From NCBI RefSeq assembly GCF_000219875.1, contig NC_017167.1:2379361-2443360 (forward strand): a stretch of 64,000 nucleotides of DNA, read 5' to 3'. A program made the translations under genes and the position numbers. The first letter of the stretch is position 1, and every line of letters begins with the position of its first letter. Below, in pieces: positions 1 to 8,501 of this stretch. The notes under the pieces were generated by a model, which worked only from the letters and a program-made list of their open reading frames with translations, had not been told where the DNA came from and did no database searches. The DNA comes from Alicyclobacillus acidocaldarius subsp. acidocaldarius Tc-4-1 (GTDB lineage Bacteria; Bacillota; Bacilli; Alicyclobacillales; Alicyclobacillaceae).

Positions 1-1
1 T

Positions 2-1339
2 CGGCCGGAAGTACAGAGACTGCTACATGCTGTACGAGAGGGAAAGTACAGCGCTGTATTAGTTATGGATATTGATCGACTTGGACGTGGAAACCAGATT
101 GACCAAGGCATTATTCAACAAGCCTTCAAGCAATCCGGAACACTCATTATAACTCCTAGAAAAGTTTACAATCTCGAAGATGAGATAGACGAGGAATTCT
201 CCGAGTTTGAGCAGTTCATGGCCCGCCGTGAACTCAAAATCATTACTCGTCGTATGCAACGCGGAAGAAAGCTTTCGGCAAAAGAAGGGAAGTCGATTAC
301 CCCTTATGTTCCTTTTGGTTACAAGAGGGATGAAAACCTCAAATTATATCCAGACCCCGAAACTGCACCGATCGTCCGTCAAATTTTTGAGTGGAGTGCC
401 GAAGGATTAGGCATCATCAAAATTGCAAAGAAACTGAACGAGATGGGGGTTCCAGCTCCACGCTCGAGTGGTTGGCAGAGAACTACCGTTCAGCATATTT
501 TGAAGAACGAAGTCTATCTTGGACGGATTGTTTGGGATAAGAAGAGGGATGTAAAAACACCTCAGGGGAAATACCGTTCTATCAAACGTCCGCGTGAGGA
601 ATGGATTGTTCACGAGAATGCTCACGAGCCTATTATCTCTCAAGAATTGTGGGATAGAGTTGTGCAAGTCCGTAAGATGAATGATCATCGAACAAAGGAT
701 AACTATGACTTGAAAAACCCCTTTGCAGGGATTTTGAAGTGCAAACAATGTGGACGAGTTATGAAGAGGCAACCTCGCCCAAATCGTAAGGGCGATACTT
801 TTCAGTGCTATACGGTTGGTTGTCCGACGCGAGAGGTCCTCATTTCCAAACTTGAAGATCGCGTTTTGAAATCAATTGAAGAGTTTGTTCAGTCATATGC
901 TGCTCAATCTAGCGTTAAGAAACGTGCTGACAATCGACAAAAGCGACTGGAGACTCTACAGAGACATAAAAGATCAATTCAATCAAAAATCAGCAAACTT
1001 GAGACGCAAAAGAACAGACTGTTTGATTTCCTTGAGCAAGGTGTTTACGACATCCAAACTTTTCTTGAAAGAAGTAAATTGGTGGGTGAACAGCTCGATC
1101 AAGCAAGAGAGGAACTCAGAACTTGTGAGCAAGCTATTGAACGTGAAACGGTTCAACAACAGCATGAGGAAGAATTGATTCCAGCGATCAGCGAGGCTAT
1201 CGAGATGTATAGGTCCGCTTCCAATGCAGAAATTAAAAATATGGCGTTGAAATCAGTTATAAAGGAAATACATTATTACAGACCTCGTTCGTGGCCAAGA
1301 TCCAAGGAATTTGAAATAGATATATATTTCCGCATCTGA
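2..1339 (+). CDS. Large serine recombinase, 5' end cut by window edge
   Basis: Site-specific recombinase of the large serine (resolvase/invertase) class, which integrates and excises phages and mobile elements. The frame is open from base 2, so the N-terminus with the catalytic serine lies outside the window. What is visible starts in the end of the resolvase domain (VLVMDIDRLGRG), then the recombinase domain (PFGYKRDENLKLYPDP), a zinc-ribbon pattern (CKQCG, later CYTVGC), a charged coiled coil of about 90 residues, and a C-terminal tail ending at TGA. The coding sequence is clearly more AT-rich than the rest of the window, which suggests acquired DNA. It points at, and ends about 20 bases from, the broken end of the LysM-GH18 gene, as expected when the recombinase gene lies beside the attachment site of its own element. 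Confidence 0.93.
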   Translation, partial: RPEVQRLLHAVREGKYSAVLVMDIDRLGRGNQIDQGIIQQAFKQSGTLIITPRKVYNLEDEIDEEFSEFEQFMARRELKIITRRMQRGRKLSAKEGKSITPYVPFGYKRDENLKLYPDPETAPIVRQIFEWSAEGLGIIKIAKKLNEMGVPAPRSSGWQRTTVQHILKNEVYLGRIVWDKKRDVKTPQGKYRSIKRPREEWIVHENAHEPIISQELWDRVVQVRKMNDHRTKDNYDLKNPFAGILKCKQCGRVMKRQPRPNRKGDTFQCYTVGCPTREVLISKLEDRVLKSIEEFVQSYAAQSSVKKRADNRQKRLETLQRHKRSIQSKISKLETQKNRLFDFLEQGVYDIQTFLERSKLVGEQLDQAREELRTCEQAIERETVQQQHEEELIPAISEAIEMYRSASNAEIKNMALKSVIKEIHYYRPRSWPRSKEFEIDIYFRI

Positions 1340-1400
1340 GCACTTGATAGTCAAGGAACATCATCGACGACTTAAACCGTAAAGTGACATACCCATCAGG
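1340..1400. other. Junction between inserted element and host gene (candidate att site)
   Basis: AT-rich recombinase DNA gives way to GC-rich host coding sequence here. Read on the minus strand, the GH18 gene runs through a conserved MGMSLYG and then reads LSRR and stop, where relatives continue with Tyr-Asp-Trp and roughly 80-100 more residues. The last codons before the stop (TCA CTT TAC GGT TTA AGT) are AT-rich, unlike the codons before them, so the crossover probably lies at about 1365-1390. The exact core cannot be fixed without the other end of the element. Confidence 0.55.
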
Positions 1401-2356
1401 ATTTTCTTCGGGTCGATTGCGCCCGTGGCGTACTCGAGCACCGATTCCACGCGGTCGGCCGGGGCCACGGGCATGGGCGGTCCGCCGACCCATCCCCACT
1501 CGTACGTCATGAGCATGACAAAGTCCACTTCGTCGCCGAGTGCCGCGTAGTCGAAGGCGCCCATCCACGGCGCGTCCGGTTCGTCCGACGACTTGGGGCC
1601 GAGCGCCACGGAAAGGCTCCATCCTCGCGGGCGCAACGCATTGCCCAGCGCGCGGATAAATGACGTGTAGGCGGCGCGATCGCCCGGGTGCATGTGCTCG
1701 AAGTCGACATTCACGCCGCGGTAGCCCTTCTCTTCGCAGACGCGCACCGCTTGGTCGATCACGCGCTTTATGAGCGCGGGAGAATGGAGAATCGCATGCG
1801 CGAGATCGGGGTTAAAGCGATTGCCGTTGAAATTCGTGAGAGTCGCGAGCGGCGCAATGCGGAATTTGGCTGCGGCTTCGAGCATGGGCTTGTCGTTTGG
1901 CGCGTCGAGATCGCCCGTAGCCTGCACGCGGTAACTGAATGCGCAGACATAGGTGAGTTCGGACACATCCTGCAAGAGGGCGGCGTCGTTCTCGTTCCCG
2001 GCCGGCATCAGATATGCGTTCACCTCGATGGTGCGCCTTTGGGGCCGCGTGCCGGGGATGTTTACCGTAACGCCAATAGGCCATGGTCCATCCTTCGGGA
2101 GTCCCGGGTTCCAATTGGCGATGGCTGCGGGCTCAACGCCATACCGGTGTGCCAGGCGGTCCAGCGTATCACCCGCTCTCACAGCGTGGCGGATAACCCG
2201 AAGTGGCGGGCCTTTGGGAATCAGGAGCGCGATGCCCGGTACGATCACGTCCTTCGACGCGAGCTCGTTGTATCGCAGCAGGTCCCGGAGGGACACCCCG
2301 TACGTCGAAGCGACGTCGTCGAGCGTCTCACCCGGTAGAACGCGGTGAATTTGCAT
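1361..2356 (-). pseudogene. LysM-GH18 spore cortex lysin (SleL/YaaH-like), 3' end lost to insertion
   Basis: Putative N-acetylglucosaminidase acting on spore cortex peptidoglycan. Two LysM repeats lie at residues of about 3-47 and 50-95 (HRVLPGETLDDVASTYGVS; RHAVRAGDTLDRLAHRYGVE), followed by a GH18 barrel with the catalytic stretch GVNVDFEHMHPGD, whose Glu is the expected acid/base. The ATG at 2356 has AGGAGG 8 bases upstream. The product would be 331 residues; SleL/YaaH proteins are usually about 430, and the last barrel strands after SLYG are missing. The gene meets the serine recombinase at its 3' end, so it was probably split by integration. Either it is dead, or it is restored when the element leaves, as happens with sigK and spsM in Bacillus. 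Confidence 0.85.
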
Positions 2357-2575
2357 GAGACGGTCCTCCTTCGCGGCGAGCCTCACTGAAGCCTATGCCA
2401 CAGGTGCCTAGTCTCGTGCGCCTATCCGTGTGAACGCCAACCGCGTCCGAGGCGTCTATCCGTTGAGACCAAATCCCCAAGACGGGCGCTGGCCAAAGTT
2501 TAATTCGAGGCCATTGGGATAAACTGATTGTAGCAAGTTCTTTCATCGATAGATTCTGTCATTCGAGGTGCAAAG

Positions 2576-2695
2576 ATGATGCTGACTAAAGTCGCGCTCA
2601 TTCTCCTCATCAGTTTTGGCATCATGGCATTCAACCGGTACATGAAAAAGCAGACCGAGCGAATTGAAGAAAAGATTCAGTCGAATCGAGCGTGA
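2576..2695 (+). CDS. 39-residue single-pass membrane protein
   Basis: ATG ATG start with GAGGTG 5 bases upstream. Residues of about 4-19 form one hydrophobic segment (VALILLISFGIMAF), followed by a basic and acidic tail (RYMKKQTERIEEKIQ) that could be a short amphipathic helix. The stop is followed within 6 bases by a strong terminator, which supports a real transcribed gene. Function unknown. It is divergent from the LysM-GH18 gene and convergent with the lysine-type permease. Confidence 0.6.
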   Translation: MMLTKVALILLISFGIMAFNRYMKKQTERIEEKIQSNRA

Positions 2696-2696
2696 G

Positions 2697-2724
2697 AAAA
2701 GGCGGCCTTGTCGGCCGCCTTTTT
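2697..2724. terminator. Bidirectional rho-independent terminator
   Basis: Perfect 7-bp stem GGCGGCC/GGCCGCC (2701-2707 and 2713-2719) with loop TTGTC, preceded by AAAA and followed by TTTTT. It lies between the convergent 39-residue ORF and the permease gene and can serve both. Confidence 0.85.
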
Positions 2725-2737
2725 CGCTTCTCCTGGC

Positions 2738-4249
2738 TCACTCCTCAAACTGGACCTCTGTGAGCGGAATCACCTTGGTCTTCTTGATCCACTTGTAGCC
2801 GAGCCACAGCACCACGAACAGCGGAATGCCGATGTACGTCGCGACTACGCCCATCCAGTCGATCTTTCCGCCCGTAAACACGCTCGTGTCCTGGCCGATA
2901 ATGACCACTGCGCAAAGCGCCGCAGCGAACAGCGGACCAAACGGATACCACTTCGCGCGGTAGGCGAGATCGTCAAGAGAACGGCCCTGTGCCACGTACG
3001 CCTTGCGGAAGCGGTAGTGGCTCACGGCAATGCCGAGCCACGCGAGAAAGCCCGTCAGGCTCGCGGCGTTCAGCATCCACGTATAAATCGCGCCATTTCC
3101 GACGATGGACGACAAAAACGCGACGAAGCCGATGGCGGTGTTGACATAGAGCGCGTTCATCGGAACGCCGTGGCGGTTGACCTTGGCGAACACCTTCGGC
3201 GCCTTCCCCTCGCACGCGAGCGCCCAGAGCATGCGGCTCGACGCGTACAGCGACGAGTTGCCAGCCGAAAGTACGGCAGTCAGGATGACCGCATTCATGA
3301 CGCCGGCCGCAAACGCGAAGCCGGCCCGGCGAAACACGAGGGTGAACGGGCTAATGGCCACGTTATTCACGCTCGCGTTCAGCAGATTCGGATCCGTGTA
3401 CGGGATGAGCATGCCAATGACGAAGATGGCCAGCACGTAAAAGAGCAGGATGCGCCAGAACACGGTGCGGATGGCGCGCGGCACGTTGCGCTCCGGGTGA
3501 TCGCTCTCGCCCGCGGCGAGCCCGACGAGCTCCGTGCCTTGGAACGCGAAGCCGGCGACCATCACCGTGCTCAAAAAGCCGATCCACCCTCCGTGAAAGG
3601 GCGTGCCACCCGTCATGAACACGTGCCAGCCGACCGGATGCCCGTCGAGAATCCCGAAGATCATCGCGAGACCCACGACGATGAACGCGACGATGGTGAT
3701 GACCTTGATGCCCGCAAACCAGTACTCGCCTTCGCCGTAGCCCTTCACGCTCACCACGTTGAGTAGGAACAGGAGGGCCAAAAATGTAGCGCTCCACACG
3801 ATGGCAGGCACATGCGGGAACCAGTACCTCATGACCATGGCGCCGGCCGCGAGCTCCGCGGGCAACGTCACCGTCCAGGTGTACCAGTAGTTCCAGCCCA
3901 GGGCGAAGCCGAGCGCCGGATCTACGAAGCGCGTGGCATACTGTTCGAACGACCCGGCAATCGGCATGAAGGTCGCCATCTCGCCCAGACTGGTCATCAC
4001 GAAGTACACCATGATGCCAACGAGGATGTACGCGAGCAGCGCACCGCCCGGTCCGGCGGTGGAGATGGACGATCCGCTCGCGACGAACACACCCGTGCCG
4101 ATGGCGCCGCCGATGGCGATCATCGACAGATGGCGCGATCGCAGGTCGCGGCGCAAGCCCACCTCTCGTGGCGAGAGGATGTACGCGGGACGGGTCTTTT
4201 CCTCCCCCAATGCGCGATCTAGGCTCAAATGCACGAACCCCTTTCTCAC
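2738..4249 (-). CDS. Amino-acid permease, lysine-specific (LysP-like) APC family
   Basis: Proton-coupled amino-acid importer of the APC superfamily, AAT family. It has 503 residues and about 12 membrane segments. TM1 carries the substrate-backbone motif GGAIGTGVFVASG (about residues 47-59). The stretch FQGTELVGLAAGES followed by FWRILLFYVLAIF is very close to E. coli LysP, so lysine is the best substrate guess. The start is ATG at 4249. Its own terminator lies at 2697-2724. I looked in the 180-base leader for a lysine riboswitch or T-box and saw neither. Confidence 0.85.
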   Translation of the reverse strand: MRKGFVHLSLDRALGEEKTRPAYILSPREVGLRRDLRSRHLSMIAIGGAIGTGVFVASGSSISTAGPGGALLAYILVGIMVYFVMTSLGEMATFMPIAGSFEQYATRFVDPALGFALGWNYWYTWTVTLPAELAAGAMVMRYWFPHVPAIVWSATFLALLFLLNVVSVKGYGEGEYWFAGIKVITIVAFIVVGLAMIFGILDGHPVGWHVFMTGGTPFHGGWIGFLSTVMVAGFAFQGTELVGLAAGESDHPERNVPRAIRTVFWRILLFYVLAIFVIGMLIPYTDPNLLNASVNNVAISPFTLVFRRAGFAFAAGVMNAVILTAVLSAGNSSLYASSRMLWALACEGKAPKVFAKVNRHGVPMNALYVNTAIGFVAFLSSIVGNGAIYTWMLNAASLTGFLAWLGIAVSHYRFRKAYVAQGRSLDDLAYRAKWYPFGPLFAAALCAVVIIGQDTSVFTGGKIDWMGVVATYIGIPLFVVLWLGYKWIKKTKVIPLTEVQFEE

Positions 4250-4432
4250 TCTAGAACTTCATCGAGGTAAAGTACTGCTACGTGAACATGCTATAGCGAA
4301 TCTGCGTTCGACGCAACGAGAAATCGTTGCCTGTATACGACAAACTCTCGGCGGAAAGATCGTCATATTCGCCCTCGTTTCGGGCACCCTCCTTACGGGT
4401 AAGAACTCAACGCCAAGGGAGGGATATCCCGC

Positions 4433-4993
4433 ATGATGAAGAGACTGATGGGCTACGCGGGATGGCTCGCGCTCATGCTGGCCGCGCTTGTGATGCCGAT
4501 GTCGCGCGTGGCTGTAGTTCACGCGAGCGACCGCGGGGAGATTGAGTTTCGCGTCGGATCGTCCAATTCGACGACGGTTGCGGGGGCGAGGGTCATTGTC
4601 ATCAACCACGAAGGCAAGGTCGTGTCGACAGGGCTCACCGACACGCAAGGCCTGTTCATTGCCCACGTGCCCATGTACAAGGCCAAGTGGAACGAGCGCT
4701 ACGACGCGAAGGGGGTCGTCAACGCCATCGTGGTAGCGGACGGGTACAACGAGCAGGCCGTGTTCGTCATTCCCATCACGGAACACACGATTCAGCCGGT
4801 GATCCTGCAGCCGATTCGGCCGAACGCGCGCAACGCGCCAAGTGTCTCCTTGGGCAACTTCAGTTCCTACGATCTCGCAGGCTACATCGATCGGTATGCG
4901 TCCGAGCTCCACCTGAAGCGCCAGGGGCCGATTCCGGGCGAACCGAGCTACTCGCCCTGGAGCGCGCAACAAGCATCGACATCTTCGAGGTGA
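4433..4993 (+). CDS. Secreted protein with a predicted beta-sandwich domain
   Basis: 186 residues. The N-terminal signal peptide (MMKRLMGYAGWLALMLAALVM, cleavage probably after VVHA) is followed by a region reminiscent of carboxypeptidase-regulatory/SpaA-like folds (TTVAGARVIVINHEGKVV, then TGLTDTQGLF). The C-terminal part is proline- and serine-rich and ends with YSPWSAQQAS. The start ATG (4433 or 4436) has GGAGG about 10 bases upstream. It is followed after 6 bases by the SpoIID-like gene, so the two are probably co-transcribed and act outside the membrane together. No catalytic motif is recognisable. Confidence 0.7.
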   Translation: MMKRLMGYAGWLALMLAALVMPMSRVAVVHASDRGEIEFRVGSSNSTTVAGARVIVINHEGKVVSTGLTDTQGLFIAHVPMYKAKWNERYDAKGVVNAIVVADGYNEQAVFVIPITEHTIQPVILQPIRPNARNAPSVSLGNFSSYDLAGYIDRYASELHLKRQGPIPGEPSYSPWSAQQASTSSR

Positions 4994-4999
4994 TGGCGG

Positions 5000-5611
5000 A
5001 TGAGCGGGTTTCGACGCTTCGCCTTTGCGCTGGCAGGGGCCGCGCTCGTCGCCGGATGGTCCATCGCACCGCCCGTGCACGCGCAAACCATCTTCAACAC
5101 GCCGTATCCCACGGTCATCCGTGTGGCCATCCGGGCCTACAACAATCCCACCGCGCCCATCTTGTACGTGCAGACGCTGGGATTTGAGGAGTACTGCGAA
5201 GATGTGCTTCCCAACGAGTGGGTTCCCAGTTGGAACGAAGAGGCGCTCAAGGCTGGCGCGATTGCGGTCAAGATGTTCGCCTGGTACTGGACGCTCCATC
5301 CACGGACCGAAAACGGATGGACGTACGACGTGGACAACACAACCAACTACCAGACGTTTAAATACCTGAGTGGCCAGTACAAGACGGACCTAGCCATCCA
5401 GCAGACGTGGAACATGGTCTTCGTGCCCCCAGACGGCTCCATCAAGCCGCTGGAGTATCGGCAGGGCTCCGCGCACCGCCCGGGCTACGCGTACATCGGG
5501 ACGTACATCATGTCGCAATGGGGTACCGAGTACTGGGCGAAAGTGGCCAAGCTCCCCTTCACCCAGATCCTGAGCCTTTTCTACCCCGGATATCAACTGC
5601 GATGGGTGTGA
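5000..5611 (+). CDS. Secreted SpoIID/LytB-domain protein
   Basis: 203 residues with a signal peptide (AFALAGAALVAGW, cleavage near VHA-QT). The core matches the SpoIID family: GFEEYCEDVLPNEW, then NEEALKAGAIAVKMFAWY, the segment that in SpoIID carries the lytic-transglycosylase glutamate. SpoIID degrades denuded glycan strands during engulfment. This protein is short (B. subtilis SpoIID is about 340 residues) and has a cleavable signal rather than a membrane anchor, so it is a paralogue rather than SpoIID itself. ATG at 5000, with GAGGTG just upstream overlapping the preceding stop. Confidence 0.8.
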   Translation: MSGFRRFAFALAGAALVAGWSIAPPVHAQTIFNTPYPTVIRVAIRAYNNPTAPILYVQTLGFEEYCEDVLPNEWVPSWNEEALKAGAIAVKMFAWYWTLHPRTENGWTYDVDNTTNYQTFKYLSGQYKTDLAIQQTWNMVFVPPDGSIKPLEYRQGSAHRPGYAYIGTYIMSQWGTEYWAKVAKLPFTQILSLFYPGYQLRWV

Positions 5612-5638
5612 GGCGCGGGAGCCGACCGCATCCACATG

Positions 5639-6058
5639 CTACGAACGCGCGCGAGCGCTCGCGAGAATAGCCTTCACATTGCCGAGGCAGCAGGCGCCTT
5701 GCGGATTACGGAGATCACAGGCGCATCGGCGCTCGCGCACCTGTTCTTCGATATCCTCGTCTGGACGAACGCCGCGATGGACCGCCGCGATGAGCGACTC
5801 GCGCGTCCAATCGAAGCAATAGCACACGGGCGCGTCCGCTGACGCGTCCTTTTGAAACACGCGTTGCCTGACATCCGCGACACGAAAGACCTGATCCGAT
5901 GCGAAATACACGACATTGCAGCCAGGGGATGCGCAAAAGTGAAAATCGTCATCCGGCCGGAGTCGGCGGAGCGCAGCGCCCGTGAGCATCGCCTTGACGG
6001 TGCGAAGCGCGACCCGGCGTGCCGGTTCATGACACGCGGGACAAAGCATGACTGCCAT
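5639..6058 (-). CDS. CopZ N-terminal-domain protein (zinc and [2Fe-2S] binding)
   Basis: 139 residues. It matches the N-terminal domain of Archaeoglobus CopZ: CPAC near the start, FCASPGCNVVYF, then VCYCF and CACDLRNPQGACCLGN, which together hold the cysteines for a mononuclear zinc and a [2Fe-2S] cluster. In CopZ this domain is fused to a heavy-metal-associated copper chaperone domain; here it stands alone. ATG at 6058 with GAGGAGG 7 bases upstream. It is last in an operon with a GT-C-like membrane protein (12-base gap). A redox or copper-related role is inferred from the family only. Confidence 0.82.
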   Translation of the reverse strand: MAVMLCPACHEPARRVALRTVKAMLTGAALRRLRPDDDFHFCASPGCNVVYFASDQVFRVADVRQRVFQKDASADAPVCYCFDWTRESLIAAVHRGVRPDEDIEEQVRERRCACDLRNPQGACCLGNVKAILASARARS

Positions 6059-6070
6059 TGGCGAACCTCC

Positions 6071-7528
6071 TCAGCCCGTCGTGGACGCGTTGCGGACGAA
6101 GATGTCCGCCACGTTATCCGAATAGACGAGGGTCCAGTTCGGGTTGTTCTCCAGATACGTCGTCAGGCTGTATCCGGGCGGAAGTAGGGCGGACTGAAAA
6201 TGATACTGTTGCAGCAGCGCGGGCGCGTCGGGCGCCAGATTCTGCAGATCCATGTAGTTCGCAAACACGCCAGATCGCAGATAGATGTCCGTGCGCCCGT
6301 CCACGAACGTGGGCACGCCCCGGTAGATGAGATACCCCCCAAAGTCGTATGCGTTCAGCAGCGGCCCCGGGATGTGGTGAGACTTCAGATAGTCCACGGC
6401 CGCAACCGGATATGCGTTCGGGTTCATGTGCAAGGAAACCGGCCCCTCAATGCTTGGCATGCGCAGCGCGAAATCGGCGATCTCGCCGATCATGGCCGCC
6501 ACCCAGACGAAGCGAAGCAGGCGCTTGGGGCGCAGGAGCACGCGCAGCCAGTCGAAGCTGAGGAACGCAATGAGCGGTGCAGCGGCAATCGCGAGGTACG
6601 GCATGAACCTCTGATATACGAGCGTCAGTGCGAAACAGGCGAAGAAATAGAGCACGTATTTCCACGGCAACTTGCGAGTGCGTGCGATGGCGACGAGCAC
6701 AATCAGCATCAGGAACGGAATGACGCCGTATTTGTAGTACTGGCTATGAAAGTTGGGTGAGTGCCATTCGTTGATGGAATTCACCATGAGGGCATTGTTG
6801 GAGAGCAGCGCATAGGTGAACTCGTGAATGCCGTTGGGATTCAAGAGCCCGACGCCCACGCATGCGGCAGCAATGGCGACAAGGAGACCCCGGGTCCGCA
6901 TCGGCAGCGGTTGCCCCTGAAACCGCCCGACGGTCGGCAGAAAGGAGACCAGCACTTCAAACAGGATCATCGCAATGCCAATCGACACGCTGGCGTGCGC
7001 GTTGGCCCAGATGAGCGTCAGCGGGATGAGCAGAAACGCGTAACCCACGCGCCCCCTCCGCACGCGCTCGAGGATGAGAAGGAACAGAGCAAACATCGTG
7101 TACGAAACGAGCTGCGGGCGCACGACCCAAAACGGCATGCCCGCCGCAACGGCGAGCGCCGCGCCGATGGCGGAGAAGACGGCGTTGCCACGTGAGAGGT
7201 GAAGACACAACCGGTAGACGAACCATACCGTAAGCGTCTGAAGCCCTACCAGGATGCCGTACACACCAGGAAACCCGAAGTGCTGTGCGCACCACGCGAG
7301 CGCGACTTCAAACAGCCACTCCTGCGTCACCCAAGGTTGTCCGCGCATGGACCATGAAAAGGGATCGTGCGTCGGCACGTGATGATGAGCGAGGATCCAA
7401 GCGCCCGTGGCGAGATGCCACGGCGTGTCGGGATCGGAGAGGGGGGCCGAAGCCGAATAGGCAAAATAGAGCAGCCAGCCAAGCAGGATGACCGCGTCCA
7501 GTCGAAGCCACGATGCGACACGAGCCAA
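6071..7528 (-). CDS. GT-C-fold glycosyltransferase-like integral membrane protein
   Basis: 485 residues with about ten membrane segments. After TM1 an extracytoplasmic loop carries DPDTPWHLATGAW and THDPFSWS, the acidic and aromatic pattern of GT-C enzymes that use polyprenyl-phosphate sugars. The C-terminal soluble part (LNAYDFGGYLIYRG, VDGRTDIYL) is typical of this uncharacterised group. The start is probably TTG at 7528, with GAGG overlapping the upstream stop codon, so it should be translationally coupled to the preceding membrane-protein gene. Acceptor and sugar cannot be told. Confidence 0.65.
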   Translation of the reverse strand: MARVASWLRLDAVILLGWLLYFAYSASAPLSDPDTPWHLATGAWILAHHHVPTHDPFSWSMRGQPWVTQEWLFEVALAWCAQHFGFPGVYGILVGLQTLTVWFVYRLCLHLSRGNAVFSAIGAALAVAAGMPFWVVRPQLVSYTMFALFLLILERVRRGRVGYAFLLIPLTLIWANAHASVSIGIAMILFEVLVSFLPTVGRFQGQPLPMRTRGLLVAIAAACVGVGLLNPNGIHEFTYALLSNNALMVNSINEWHSPNFHSQYYKYGVIPFLMLIVLVAIARTRKLPWKYVLYFFACFALTLVYQRFMPYLAIAAAPLIAFLSFDWLRVLLRPKRLLRFVWVAAMIGEIADFALRMPSIEGPVSLHMNPNAYPVAAVDYLKSHHIPGPLLNAYDFGGYLIYRGVPTFVDGRTDIYLRSGVFANYMDLQNLAPDAPALLQQYHFQSALLPPGYSLTTYLENNPNWTLVYSDNVADIFVRNASTTG

Positions 7529-7534
7529 ACGTCC

Positions 7535-8392
7535 TCACGCCTTCCGCATACGGAGATCAAGATACATGACGGCGAGCGCCACAAAACCAAAGGGAACCAC
7601 GATGAGCGAGGCCACTACGGCGACGACGACGTCGAGGCCGGGAATGACTGCAAAGATGCTGCCCACAAGCAAGAGAAATCCATCTGCGGCCGACAGGATG
7701 AAGGAAAGCGCAAAAAAGAAGCCGACGAGCCGCGCCACTTCGCCCTTGGTGAGTTCGAACGACCGACGCAGCGCCGCGCCGTATCCGCGCTCCTCTTCGG
7801 CAATGACATAGGGGACAAACGCTGCCCTGACCCAATACCAAACGGAGCCCACAAAGGCCGCCAAGAGCCCGATGACCCCCACCGTGACGCCGAGCACCTG
7901 CGAAGCACTCGCCGCGACGCCTGCGCACAGGCCAACCACCCACGATGCGACGAGGGCCGCGACGCCATACAACGCGTAGACCAAGAGTAAGGTCACAAAC
8001 GACATCGGCCACTTGCGAAATGCGTCATTCCCCGCCTCTTGCACCGGCACATCGAATCCGTGCGCCACCATGCCGACCGTGACGCGGCTCGTCGCGATGG
8101 CCATGAGCGGCAGCACCACGAGCGAGTACAACAAGATGACAAACGGCATCCAGGTCGTGTACGCCGGCGGAATGGCCGCGATAGCTGCGCTCACCGAATG
8201 CGCCTGCTGGACCTTCGCCATCCAATTCGCAGGCACCGCGCCGAAAAATCTCAACTGCACGTACGCGTTGATGATATCAAACGGAAGAAGAAACACGAGC
8301 GAGATGCCCATCAGCGAGCGAAACCGCTGGCGATAGACGGACAGCGAGATGCGGAAGATATCTCCTAGCGTGAACTGCATTCTGGGCGTCAC
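7535..8392 (-). CDS. Multi-pass membrane protein (glycerophosphodiesterase-membrane-domain type)
   Basis: About 285 residues and six membrane helices. The ending AVMYLDLRMRKA resembles the YDLRxR tail of the family named after the membrane domain of glycerophosphoryl diester phosphodiesterase. The best start is GTG at 8392, which has GGGAGGA 7 bases upstream; an internal ATG at 8380 is the alternative. It is the first gene of the operon that continues with the GT-C-like protein and the CopZ-N protein. No enzymatic motif is seen; a role in membrane or envelope organisation is a guess. Confidence 0.65.
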   Translation of the reverse strand: MTPRMQFTLGDIFRISLSVYRQRFRSLMGISLVFLLPFDIINAYVQLRFFGAVPANWMAKVQQAHSVSAAIAAIPPAYTTWMPFVILLYSLVVLPLMAIATSRVTVGMVAHGFDVPVQEAGNDAFRKWPMSFVTLLLVYALYGVAALVASWVVGLCAGVAASASQVLGVTVGVIGLLAAFVGSVWYWVRAAFVPYVIAEEERGYGAALRRSFELTKGEVARLVGFFFALSFILSAADGFLLLVGSIFAVIPGLDVVVAVVASLIVVPFGFVALAVMYLDLRMRKA

Positions 8393-8444
8393 CGCGATTC
8401 CTCCCGCCGGAAGGTTGCACGTTCCTTGCCAAAACGTCCTTAAC

Positions 8445-8453
8445 ATCATAGCA
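8445..8453 (-). promoter_or_regulatory. Extended -10 promoter for the membrane-protein operon
   Basis: TGCTATGAT on the minus strand (TG-N-TATGAT), about 53 bases upstream of the GTG at 8392. No convincing -35 element is present. It lies in the 109-base gap after the ABC exporter. Confidence 0.4.
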
Positions 8454-8501
8454 CAGCGGCGGGCGCGCGTCTGCGCCCACCGCGGGTTCGGCCGCGGTTC
8501 G

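Noticed and set aside
1688-2338. Plus-strand ORF of 216 codons over the LysM-GH18 gene
   Set aside because: Antisense shadow of a gene with two LysM repeats and a GH18 active site.
4250-4432. Riboswitch or T-box in front of the lysine-type permease or the secreted-protein gene
   Set aside because: Only a small GCAACGA-GAAA-TCGTTGC hairpin (4313-4330) and an imperfect CCCTCCTT/AAGGGAGG pairing are seen; no lysine-riboswitch or T-box signature.
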